From: Polyangium mundeleinium
Lineage (GTDB): Bacteria > Myxococcota_A > Polyangia > Polyangiales > Polyangiaceae
DNA length: 64,000 bases
Assembly: GCF_028369105.1 (NCBI RefSeq)
Contig: NZ_JAQNDO010000001.1
Span: 8,960,501 to 9,024,500 of the forward strand
Direction of reading: 5' to 3'
Shown: positions 33,084 to 41,074 of the stretch, in pieces
Layout: each line of letters opens with the position of its first letter
How positions within the stretch are numbered: position 1 is the first letter of the stretch
Position numbers and translations under genes: made by a program
The notes under the pieces: generated by a model
The model's input: the letters and a program-made list of their open reading frames with translations, nothing else
What the model was told of the DNA's origin: nothing
Databases searched by the model: none

Positions 33084-33101
33084 CAGGCACGGCGGCTGCA
33101 T
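33084..33101 (+). promoter_or_regulatory. Sigma-54 (-24/-12) promoter
   Basis: The sequence CAGGCACGGCGGCTGCATG has GG (33086-33087) and GC (33098-33099) doublets with 10 bases between. It shares GGCACGG-NN-GCTGC with the promoters at 28341 and 30368. The first codon of the downstream gene is at 33169, 70 bases beyond. Confidence 0.82.
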
Positions 33102-33168
33102 GATGGTTTGTGGACGAGCCGCGAGAAAACCGCGCGGCCTTGGTCGCAAAGAGGGACGGAGGGACGAA

Positions 33169-33807
33169 ATGACGACGACGGGCCTGCTCGATCTCGGCGC
33201 TGCCGAAGTGGTCGATCGAACGACGGGGGAGCTTCTCGGATACGTATTCACCTTGGCGAGCGGCAAGGGTCAGCTTCAGCGCTGGCTGCTCTTTCGTGAT
33301 CCGCGGAACGAGCTCGAAATCCGGCCGCCGCCCGCATCCATGGCGAGCTTCACGCTCGCCGATTGGCAGGCCCAAGTGCCCAGCCTCTGGAGGCCGAACG
33401 GATATTACGTGTGGGCGCAGGCCGACGTGTACCCGCACGGCGAGACCTGGACGCAGATCCCGCCGGCCTCGGCCCTTCCAGAGCCCTCGTTCCCCGAGCG
33501 CCCCGGGAGCAACTACCAGCTCGATTACACCGGCGGCAAGGTGATCGACGTGCTCCAGGAGGATTGGCGCGGCTCCGCGTATGTGGTCCGGGGCCTTTCG
33601 CAGACGTCGAGCATCGAGTACTGGTCGCTCCCTGCGCGTTACCGTCCCGCCGGGAGCACGCGCGCCGTCGTCTCCGTCGGGACCGAGGAAGCCACCTCGC
33701 TCGATGCGTTCGTCCGGCTCGCCAACACGTCCTGGGGGCCCGGATGCAAGTTCGTCATCACGGGCTGCCTCAATCACCACGGGACCGCGGCCCCCTTCGC
33801 TCCCTGA
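33169..33807 (+). CDS. Hypothetical protein, sigma-54 controlled
   Basis: The ATG at 33169 has GGAGGGACGA upstream. An in-frame ATG at 33100 overlaps the promoter and is rejected. The 212-residue product has no signal peptide; its middle is Trp/Tyr-rich (LWRPNGYYVWAQADVYPHGE, GSAYVVRGLSQTSSIEYWSL) and it has a repeated strand pattern suggestive of a beta-sandwich. The C-terminus is GCKFVITGCLNHHG. I do not recognise the family. The large kinase gene follows 43 bases later on the same strand, so the two may be one transcript. Confidence 0.75.
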   Translation: MTTTGLLDLGAAEVVDRTTGELLGYVFTLASGKGQLQRWLLFRDPRNELEIRPPPASMASFTLADWQAQVPSLWRPNGYYVWAQADVYPHGETWTQIPPASALPEPSFPERPGSNYQLDYTGGKVIDVLQEDWRGSAYVVRGLSQTSSIEYWSLPARYRPAGSTRAVVSVGTEEATSLDAFVRLANTSWGPGCKFVITGCLNHHGTAAPFAP

Positions 33808-33850
33808 GCTTCCCATTGCGTCGAAGTCCGGAGCCCAGTAGCCTCCCGGC

Positions 33851-36800
33851 ATGCCGTCGGAGATCGACGCAGCCGGGACGCTGAAGGGGAGCGAGGATCT
33901 CGCGCACAGCCACGCCGAAGAGCGAGCTCGATCCGGCGACCCAGCGCTCGCTTCCACCATTCCGCTACCAGCGAATGTCGACACGCCTCCTCCCGACGAC
34001 GAGGCGCCGGGGCGCGTCCTCGAGGACCGCTACACCCTCGTCCGGCGGATCGGCGGCGGCGCGCACGGGGACGTCTGGGCGGCCGACGATCGTATCCTCG
34101 GCGAGCGCGTCGCGCTCAAATGGATGCGCGTCGCGCATGGATCCATGCTCGCCCGGATTCGCCGCGAGATCACGACATTACGGATGCTACGTTTCCCGGG
34201 CGTGGTGCGGCTCCTCGACGACGGCGTCGCCGATGGCAGGCCCTTCCTCGTCATGGAGTTCATCGAGGGCCGACCTTTCCCCGGGGTGGAGCAGGTCGCC
34301 CCGACGCAACGCTTGCCGTGGCAAACCCTGGCGAGCCCGACGCTCGCGCTCCTGGAGACGCTCGCGCACGTCCATGCAGCCGGCGTCGTGCACAGGGATC
34401 TCAAACCCGAGAATGTCCTCGTTCGCCCCGATGGACGGCCCGTCGTGCTGGATTTCGGGATTTCTCAGCTCCACGCCCCCGGCTCCGAGCGGCTCACCGG
34501 CGCAGGACAGATCGTCGGCACCCCCCTGTACGTCGCGCCCGAGCAGATCCTCGCACGAACCGTCGATGCCCGAACGGACCTCTATGCCATCGGCGTGATG
34601 CTTTACGAATCTCTCACGGGCCGCGTGCCTCACGAGACGCCGGACGTCCCTTCGATGCTACGCGCGCGCCTCGTGAAGCCGGCACGCCCCTTGCTCGAGC
34701 TCGCGCCGGATCTGCCTCCCGTCCTGGGGGCCGTCATCGATCGATTGCTCGCTGCTCGTATCGAGGATCGATTCGACTCGGCCGCGGACGTGCTGGCGGC
34801 GCTACGAGGCGAATCGATGTACGTTTCCGCGACGCTCCCCTGGCTCGGCTCCCGCAATCCCGTGCTCGAAATGGTCCAAGCCGCGCGGGCAGGCCGTTCG
34901 ATCGATATCGTCGGTCCGCGAGGATCCGGGCGGTCCCGCTGCATGCACGAGGCGTCCGAGGAGCTCACGGCCGCGGGCTTCTCGGCGCTGTGGACACGTC
35001 CTTCCCGGGCGCCCCTTGGCAGCCTCCATTCCATCGTGGGGGAGCCGCCGGGTGGAGACGAACTACGGCTCGATGGCGCGCTCGCGCACGCTGAGAGCGC
35101 TTTGAAAAACGTGCTGGGCGCTGGGACCGTGTTATTCGCCGACGATGCGGAGCGGCTCGACCCGTGGTCCGCGGAGATCTTGGGCCGGCATCCCAAGGGG
35201 CCGGGCGTCGTGATTCGCGCGGTCCTGTTGTCCTCCGCCGACGCATGGGCGGACGGGATCGTGATGCTGCCGCCCCTCGACGAGGCATCCCTCGTGCCCC
35301 TGTTCGCCGGACCGGACAGGCTTTTTCATCTACGCGAGGATGCCGCACGTATCTTGTGGGAGCGGACCGACGGGCTTCCTGCGCGCATCGAGGCGGAGCT
35401 CGTCATGTGGACGCGCCTCGGCCTTGCTCGCCGGGAGGGTGGTGCGTTCGTCGTGGACCGAGATGCCCTGGGGCGGCTCCAGGCAGGCCTCGCGAGCCTT
35501 CCGGGCGGAGCCACGGCGGCCCACGACCTCCTCGACGACGACGTCCACGTGGAAGAGACGCGGTCATGGCTCTCGCTCGCCGGCCGCCCCATGACCATCC
35601 TCCAGCTCGCGCGCGTGATGCGCTGCGCGCCCTGGCGCGTCGAGGCGGCTTGCAATGCACTCCTCTCCCTCGGCGCCGTGAAGCATCACGGCGCCGATCG
35701 CTTCGAGGGACGTGGGCGCATCTATCTGCCCTGGAGCGAGCAGCAGCGCGTGGAGGCGCACCGCGCCCTCGCAGGCGTCATGCAGCCAGGCGACGAGGGG
35801 CGATTGCATCATCTCCTGGCGTCCGGGCTCGTTCGCGAATCCGCACGAGAGGCCGTCGATGTCGCGCATCGTCATGCGGTCGAAGGAGACCTCGGCGCCG
35901 CGACGGCAGCGCTCGCCGAAGGACTGCGGGCAGCACGGGAGCTCGGCTCCGGGCCAGAATTGACCGAGATCCTGAGCACATGGGCGCAGGTCGCTTTCGC
36001 AGGGGGCGCACCACGCGCGCTCGATCGTGTTCTTTACGAGCTCTCGCGTCTCCGCGACCGTGACGCAGAGCTCGGGCGGATCGAGGCCCTGCTTCGCGCA
36101 GGGATCGCGGCGCCCGGGGCGGGCGCGCTCAAAGCCCTCGAAATGGCCGATGACATCGGTTCCTTCTCGGATCCAGAGCTCGAGCGACGACGGCAGCGAA
36201 TCCGTATCGTCGCGGTCGCGGCCCGCGCGTCGTCCTCGCTCATCGCGGAGGTGCTCGAGGAGATCGAGGCGTGGGCCGAGGACACCGGACATCCGCTCGC
36301 CCTGCTCTGCCTCGCGGAGGGGCGCGCGCTCCTGCGATACCACGAGGGGCGCTTCCAGGAGGCGGCGGCGCTCCATGCGCAGGCCGCGGCACTCGAGCCG
36401 TGGACCACGGGGCGTATTGCGGCGATGCTCAACAGTGCCTCCGCCTTGCTGGAGGCATTCCAGCACGACAAAGCGGCCCTTCGAGCCTCGGAAGCGCAGG
36501 CGCTCGCGGCACGGTGCCGGAATCCCTACTGGGAAGGCCGCGCCGAATGGCTGGCCCGGTCCGCGAAGTATCGGACCGGGCAAACCCAAGGGCCCGATTT
36601 CGAGCTCGTGGACGCCATTGCCCGTGTGGGGGCGCTGGACCTGGAGGCGCTGGTGTGCCTGAACGAAGGGGCGGCAGCGATGCGCGCGGGCGCGCGGGAC
36701 GCGGGCGCGGCGCTCGCCGACCGGGCGGCCACGATATGGCGCGGGATGGGGCGGCCCTTCGCGGCGATGCTGGCCCGAGCGCTCGCCCTTGCCTGTGGCG

Positions 36801-37036
36801 CGACCGCGGACGCGGGCGAGGTGCAGGCGCTCGCGGAGCGGGCGATGAACTGCAAAGGTCCGGGCGTCGGAATCCAGACCCTCGGGCTGCTGGGGCCGAT
36901 CGCTCCCGAAGCGAGGGAGCAATGGCGAGACGCGATCGCGGGGCTCGTGCGCGACGTGCCGGAAGCGAGCTGGGATCAGCGGATGGATGTGCTCTCCGTC
37001 CACGAATCGCTGGACGGGCTCCTCCATCGACGCTGA
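33851..37036 (+). CDS. Ser/Thr protein kinase fused to an ATPase and helical repeats
   Basis: The 1061-residue protein starts with a roughly 57-residue polar tail, then a protein kinase domain (58-325): Gly loop GGGAHGDV (68-75), Lys 90 in VALKWM, the catalytic loop HRDLKPEN near 181, DFG near 203 and an APE-like VAPEQ, all intact. Residues about 330-600 resemble a predicted ATPase of the STAND/AAA type: P-loop-like VGPRGSGRSRC (Arg at the Lys position), Walker B-like VLFADDAERLD. The C-terminal 450 residues are helical and TPR-like. Such PknK-like proteins are cytoplasmic signalling kinases. It is the natural candidate to phosphorylate a partner read by the FHA activator at 28497. Its last six codons lie inside a duplicated segment (37019-37053). 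Confidence 0.88.
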   Translation: MPSEIDAAGTLKGSEDLAHSHAEERARSGDPALASTIPLPANVDTPPPDDEAPGRVLEDRYTLVRRIGGGAHGDVWAADDRILGERVALKWMRVAHGSMLARIRREITTLRMLRFPGVVRLLDDGVADGRPFLVMEFIEGRPFPGVEQVAPTQRLPWQTLASPTLALLETLAHVHAAGVVHRDLKPENVLVRPDGRPVVLDFGISQLHAPGSERLTGAGQIVGTPLYVAPEQILARTVDARTDLYAIGVMLYESLTGRVPHETPDVPSMLRARLVKPARPLLELAPDLPPVLGAVIDRLLAARIEDRFDSAADVLAALRGESMYVSATLPWLGSRNPVLEMVQAARAGRSIDIVGPRGSGRSRCMHEASEELTAAGFSALWTRPSRAPLGSLHSIVGEPPGGDELRLDGALAHAESALKNVLGAGTVLFADDAERLDPWSAEILGRHPKGPGVVIRAVLLSSADAWADGIVMLPPLDEASLVPLFAGPDRLFHLREDAARILWERTDGLPARIEAELVMWTRLGLARREGGAFVVDRDALGRLQAGLASLPGGATAAHDLLDDDVHVEETRSWLSLAGRPMTILQLARVMRCAPWRVEAACNALLSLGAVKHHGADRFEGRGRIYLPWSEQQRVEAHRALAGVMQPGDEGRLHHLLASGLVRESAREAVDVAHRHAVEGDLGAATAALAEGLRAARELGSGPELTEILSTWAQVAFAGGAPRALDRVLYELSRLRDRDAELGRIEALLRAGIAAPGAGALKALEMADDIGSFSDPELERRRQRIRIVAVAARASSSLIAEVLEEIEAWAEDTGHPLALLCLAEGRALLRYHEGRFQEAAALHAQAAALEPWTTGRIAAMLNSASALLEAFQHDKAALRASEAQALAARCRNPYWEGRAEWLARSAKYRTGQTQGPDFELVDAIARVGALDLEALVCLNEGAAAMRAGARDAGAALADRAATIWRGMGRPFAAMLARALALACGATADAGEVQALAERAMNCKGPGVGIQTLGLLGPIAPEAREQWRDAIAGLVRDVPEASWDQRMDVLSVHESLDGLLHRR

Positions 37037-37085
37037 CGCGGAGGGGCATGGAGGGGCGCTCTGGAGGTCCACGCTGTCGCGCAGC
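37019..37085. repeat. Internally deleted duplicate of the 3' part of the 37454 gene, at the end of the kinase gene
   Basis: 37019-37053 matches 37450-37484 at 33 of 35 bases (CTCCTC to GGGCATGGAG). 37055-37085 matches 37631-37661 perfectly over 31 bases (GGCGCTCTGG to GTCGCGCAGC). In the source gene these parts are about 146 bp apart; here they abut. So this is a duplicated copy with the middle removed. The kinase stop codon (37034-37036) and its last codons sit in the first half, so the kinase C-terminus was set by this event or its end was altered. Confidence 0.8.
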
Positions 37086-37157
37086 GAACGCCGAAACCTC
37101 GCTTTTGTCGCTGGCAAATTCTGCCCCGAGAACCGGATCCCGTCTTCGCGCATGCTC

Positions 37158-37378
37158 GAACGATGCACAGGAGCCCCCAACCCCCACCCCTCGCCCCTTC
37201 CGACCTCCGCACAGGACGAGCGCGACGCCGTTCGGGATCCGAAAACCGTCGCGCCCGACGCGCCCGGCGCCCTCGAGCACGTCCGAACATCCCGCCGGGG
37301 CTCCTGTGCATCGTTCGGACATTTTCAAACGTGACGCACACCACTTCCTGTGCCTCGTTCGAGCATGTCCGAACGAGG
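37158..37378. repeat. Inverted repeats and a hairpin between the kinase and the lipoprotein gene
   Basis: GAACGATGCACAGGAGCCCC at 37158-37177 and its exact reverse complement at 37297-37316 form a 20-base inverted repeat. A third, imperfect copy is at about 37347-37375. Part of the third copy folds as a perfect 9-base hairpin (CCTCGTTCG / CGAACGAGG, 37353-37361 and 37370-37378). The interior is Pro-rich if read as codons but shows no convincing gene. Arrays of this kind recur in genomes as mobile or regulatory repeats. No transposase is visible. Confidence 0.75.
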
Positions 37379-37453
37379 CGCCGGGAGACCGTCGCGGGGG
37401 TTGCGCGCGTCCGAAGGCTCGAACCTGCTTTCATGCCGTGATTTGCCGGCTCC

Positions 37454-38719
37454 TCAATCGACGCTGACGCGGATGGGCATGGAGTGCGTCACGACATCCC
37501 AGCCGTCGGCGTCGACGCCGTCGATGACGACCAGAAACAGCTCGTGCTCCCCCTTCGGCAGACCGTCCGCGTTCAGGCGCAGGCGGATGGCGCCATTCCA
37601 GCTCTCCCAGTCCTGCACCTCGCGCAGTGTGGCGCTCTGGAGGTCCACGCTGTCGCGCAGCTCGACGCGCCTCCAGCCCGTCTCGGCCGTGTTGCCGACG
37701 AGGACGCGGCTGTCGTCCGAATAGAGCTCGCGCACGTCCGGCTTGGGGAGGGGATTGTCCACGCCGTCCTCGATCTGACCGAAATTGCCGAAGTAGTTCT
37801 GCTCGACGAAATGACGCAGCCGCAGGTTCGGATCCGCATAGATGCGCTCGGCTTGCTTGTTCTGGCTGATCAGCGTCTTGCCGTTCCTGTGGACGCGGGT
37901 GACCAGCTTGCCGTCCTCCTGCCCTTGCGTGCCGGTGAAGACCATCATCTCCAGGAGCGCCCAGTCCCCATTGCTGTCGGCGGCCTTTCCGCCGTAGTAG
38001 GTGGACTTGTCCATCGCCGATCGGTTGACGTAGGTGATCACGCCCCCGCCGCCGGCAAACCAGCTATGCACCTTGATCTCGCAGTCGCCGTCGACCACCG
38101 AGTTCTCCCAGTTCACCCGCTCGTGCTTCCACTGATAACTCTTCGCGTACGGCATCCCGTCGAGGAGCATCACGTTGCGCACGTAGTGGGCCTTGTAGAA
38201 ATACCGGTGCTCCTGGATGGCGAAGCCCGGATCGAAGCGCCGGGTGGCATTGTAATGGACGCTGTCCTGGGGCGTGAACAGCACCTTGCCGCGCTTCGGG
38301 TCGAGCTCCACCGTGGTGGGGCCGCCCAGGTCATGAAAGGACCAGCCGTCGCCGCTCACCATGGTCGTACCCGGCGGCAACGACTCGATCTTCCCGTCGG
38401 CGCCGCCGAGGAAGGTCTTCGTGACATCGTTGCTGCCGAAGTCGCCTTCGATGTCCACCAGGTCGCCATGGCGGTACATCAACGGCGCGGCGCCGCCCTG
38501 CCCGCCTCCGCCGCCTCCGCCGCCCGAGCTCGACGAAGAGGTCGTCGCGCCCGCGCCGCCCTGGCCGCTCGACGAGGTCGGATCACCCCCGCCCCCGCCG
38601 CAGCTCGCCGTCGCGAGGGGCAACCCCGCGAGGAGCGCCCACGCGAGCGCGGACGCGAGAACCGACGGAGGAGAGCGGCGAGGGAGTCGGAACGGAAGAG
38701 AATGGACGTTCATGGACAT
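37454..38719 (-). CDS. Gly-rich lipoprotein with a beta-sandwich domain
   Basis: Two closely spaced ATGs (38719 and 38713) open an export signal; the Cys after TATAS-like residues is followed by a Gly/Ser linker (GGGGGDPTSSSGQGGAGATT), as in the other lipoproteins. The lipobox (TASC) is atypical. The 421-residue product has a mature domain rich in Trp, Tyr and acidic residues (WSFHDLGGPTTVELDPKRGK to HYVRNVMLLDGMPYAKSYQW) and ends in strands such as VELRDSVDLQSATLREVQDW. It looks like a jelly-roll/polysaccharide-lyase-type beta-sandwich, but I cannot name the enzyme. A deleted copy of its 3' end is at 37019. Confidence 0.75.
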   Translation of the reverse strand: MSMNVHSLPFRLPRRSPPSVLASALAWALLAGLPLATASCGGGGGDPTSSSGQGGAGATTSSSSSGGGGGGGGQGGAAPLMYRHGDLVDIEGDFGSNDVTKTFLGGADGKIESLPPGTTMVSGDGWSFHDLGGPTTVELDPKRGKVLFTPQDSVHYNATRRFDPGFAIQEHRYFYKAHYVRNVMLLDGMPYAKSYQWKHERVNWENSVVDGDCEIKVHSWFAGGGGVITYVNRSAMDKSTYYGGKAADSNGDWALLEMMVFTGTQGQEDGKLVTRVHRNGKTLISQNKQAERIYADPNLRLRHFVEQNYFGNFGQIEDGVDNPLPKPDVRELYSDDSRVLVGNTAETGWRRVELRDSVDLQSATLREVQDWESWNGAIRLRLNADGLPKGEHELFLVVIDGVDADGWDVVTHSMPIRVSVD

Positions 38720-38811
38720 AGGCGTACCCGGCTTGGCTTTTTCTTCTACACGCGTCGATAGCTTGTACTTCGTTGCAAAGGTGCGGGGGCGATTCGCACG
38801 GTTGAGAGAAG

Positions 38812-39231
38812 CTACACGTGCTCGATCCACTGGCGAACGACGTTCACGAAGGCAGCCCGCTTCGCCTGGATGTCCTTCGCGTCGCGGAACTTCACCGACG
38901 CCCGGTCCTTGCCGAGCCATTCGAGCAGCGATTCCGGGTCGTCGAGGGTGACGCCGGGGGTCTCTCGTTTCTTCGCGCCGAGGTGCAGGATGACCTGCAC
39001 GCCGTCCTTCGCGCGCAAATGGAACGTCGCGAAAAACTCCGACGTGCGGAAGCTCGGCGCGTTCCACTTGATGCCCTCGCCGATACGGTCATCGACGCCG
39101 AGGATCACCTGCCGGATCTCGCGGATCTCCTTCTCGAAGGGATGATCGAGCGACGCGAGGAACGCCTCCACGTCCTCGGGCGCGGGCGCAGGCCGTTTTG
39201 TTGTTTTTTTGCTGGTGGCTTTTATCGTCAC
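38812..39231 (-). CDS. DUF1801-family protein
   Basis: The GTG at 39231 with GAGAAG upstream gives 139 residues. The frame continues to 39498, but that part is low in protein character. The domain shows the DUF1801 (YdhG-like) signature: EIREIRQVILGVDDRIGEGI followed by KWNAPSFRTSEFFATFHLRA. Members are small cytoplasmic proteins of unknown biochemical function. It ends 94 bases from the start of the lipoprotein gene at 37454-38719. Confidence 0.82.
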   Translation of the reverse strand: MTIKATSKKTTKRPAPAPEDVEAFLASLDHPFEKEIREIRQVILGVDDRIGEGIKWNAPSFRTSEFFATFHLRAKDGVQVILHLGAKKRETPGVTLDDPESLLEWLGKDRASVKFRDAKDIQAKRAAFVNVVRQWIEHV

Positions 39232-39371
39232 GGTGCGCTTCTCGTCACAGCTCGATGGCCTTTCCGCCGGCCGCCGTCCAGGCGTCACGGGCGCGAATTC
39301 GATCCGAGGCGAACGTTGAGGGCATGGGGAGACGGAGGAAAGGTGTGGAGGCGGAGCATCTACGCGGGAAG

Positions 39372-41003
39372 CTACCACGAACCGAAGCGGCCGTAATACG
39401 GTTCCGGCTTCGGCTTCTCCCAGCGCAAAGGCCCCCTCCACAGCTCGTTTCTCTCCGGGAGTTTGTCCTCCGACGCGTGCGGAACGCCGAGGGCCCATCC
39501 ATCCGTCGTCAGGACCATCGCATAAAAGAGGGACACCTCGCCGACGACGCCGCGCTCGAGGTCGAAGACCTCGGAGCCCGAATGGGCAAATCGCTCGACC
39601 TGCTCCATGTGCACGTTGCGCTCGGAAGGACGAAGGACGGAATCGACGCCGAGGCTCCTATCACGCAGCACGAGTTTGTTCTCTGCGGACACGTACAGCG
39701 CATACCTGTCGTAGGCCGAGAGCGCGCGTGCTCCCTCGGGGAAGGGGTGGAGCACGCCGTGGTGCTCCAGGTCGACGAGCACGTCCGGCGGGTCCGCGTT
39801 GCCCTCCTCGGGGTTCACGGACCGGAGCAACACCACGCTCCCCGTCCCCACCTTTTTCGTATAAAAGCGCGGATCCTGGACGTACACGCCGAGCGGCAAA
39901 TGGAAATCCTCGCCGTGGAGCTCGACCCGCGTCCGCTCCGGCTCATTGCGGAAGCGCACGGCGCCGTTCTGGCACGCCACGAGCGCGAGCTTGCGTCCGT
40001 GATCCAGGTAAACCAGATCGCCGTCACACGCCGCGGAGACGAACGGCCGCGCGATTCCCTCCGCCGACACCAGAAACAGCGCGGCCGGGCTCTTTTCCGG
40101 CGCCTCCTCCCGGACGATCCATCGATCCCCGAGCGCAGCCTCGATACGCGGCACGCGCGTCATCCGCCCCGTCGCGAGCGAGACGATCCGCGTCACCAGG
40201 GTATCGGTTTCTCCTGGATACAAGCCGTGCCCACCGCTCTTGCGACAGCGGCGACGGCCGACCGACGTCTCGGGAATGGGCCAGCCGAGGATCCCGTCGC
40301 CGTTCGTATCGGCGACGGCGGCATGCATCACGATCGAGCTACCGTCGCCCGGGAGTGCGATGCGCCAGAGCCGTCCGGGCCCGGGATCGACCTCCGTCTC
40401 CACGCCGGCCTCGAGGTCCCGCACGATCGCAATCGTGCGCTCGCCCTTCTTCGCGAGGTAGCCGAGCGTCTTGCCCGCGGCGTCGAAAACGGCGGTCCGG
40501 TGCGGTTCGTAGGGGTCGTTATTGTCGGTCACTTCGGCGCGCGGCAAGAGGGTCTCGGTTCGCGCCTCGACGTCGACGATCACGAGCTTGCCGTCGCGGA
40601 TCACGGCGACGTGGGGGCCCGCATGCGCCACGTACTGGTCGATCCGCTGCCCCGCGCCCGATCCGAAAATCAGATAGGGGTCGACGTCGTCGCCGGACAT
40701 CGGGCCGTTGATACCCACGCGCGCCTCGACCCGGCCATCTCCGTTGGTGTCCTCGCGCGGCTGGCAAAGGATCACCCACCGACCCGCGGGATCATGCGCC
40801 GCGAGCAGCAAAGGGTGTGCGGTGCCGACGTCCCCCTCACGGCCCGCCGGCGCCTGCAATGGGGTCTCCGGGCCTTCGGCAGGCGCCCTGACGAGCGTGA
40901 TCCAGCCCTCCGGCGCGAGGCCCTCCACGCGCGTTTCGCCGCACCGCGTGCTGCACGCGGCGAGAAAGAGTGGGAGGAGCCACGGAAGTCCTGGCCTTCG
41001 CAC
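39372..41003 (-). CDS. Lipoprotein with beta-propeller-like repeats
   Basis: The GTG at 41003 opens a short lipoprotein signal (MRRPGLPWLLPLFLAAC; lipobox LAAC). The 543-residue mature protein has many short strand-turn-strand segments with Asp/Gly motifs (DTNGDGRVEARVGINGP, VADTNGDGILGWPIPE) and TolB/WD40-type repeats (HVAVIRDGKLVIVDVEARTE, FRNEPERTRVELHGEDFHLP), consistent with a beta-propeller that binds Ca. I do not recognise the exact family. The vgrG gene begins 72 bases away on the other strand, and this small gap should hold promoters for both. Confidence 0.78.
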   Translation of the reverse strand: MRRPGLPWLLPLFLAACSTRCGETRVEGLAPEGWITLVRAPAEGPETPLQAPAGREGDVGTAHPLLLAAHDPAGRWVILCQPREDTNGDGRVEARVGINGPMSGDDVDPYLIFGSGAGQRIDQYVAHAGPHVAVIRDGKLVIVDVEARTETLLPRAEVTDNNDPYEPHRTAVFDAAGKTLGYLAKKGERTIAIVRDLEAGVETEVDPGPGRLWRIALPGDGSSIVMHAAVADTNGDGILGWPIPETSVGRRRCRKSGGHGLYPGETDTLVTRIVSLATGRMTRVPRIEAALGDRWIVREEAPEKSPAALFLVSAEGIARPFVSAACDGDLVYLDHGRKLALVACQNGAVRFRNEPERTRVELHGEDFHLPLGVYVQDPRFYTKKVGTGSVVLLRSVNPEEGNADPPDVLVDLEHHGVLHPFPEGARALSAYDRYALYVSAENKLVLRDRSLGVDSVLRPSERNVHMEQVERFAHSGSEVFDLERGVVGEVSLFYAMVLTTDGWALGVPHASEDKLPERNELWRGPLRWEKPKPEPYYGRFGSW

Positions 41004-41074
41004 GGGGCCATCCTACACGAAGCTTCCGTCTTCCCGCCCGCCTTGCGCTCGCGTATCGTTTTGCACGCTGTCCC

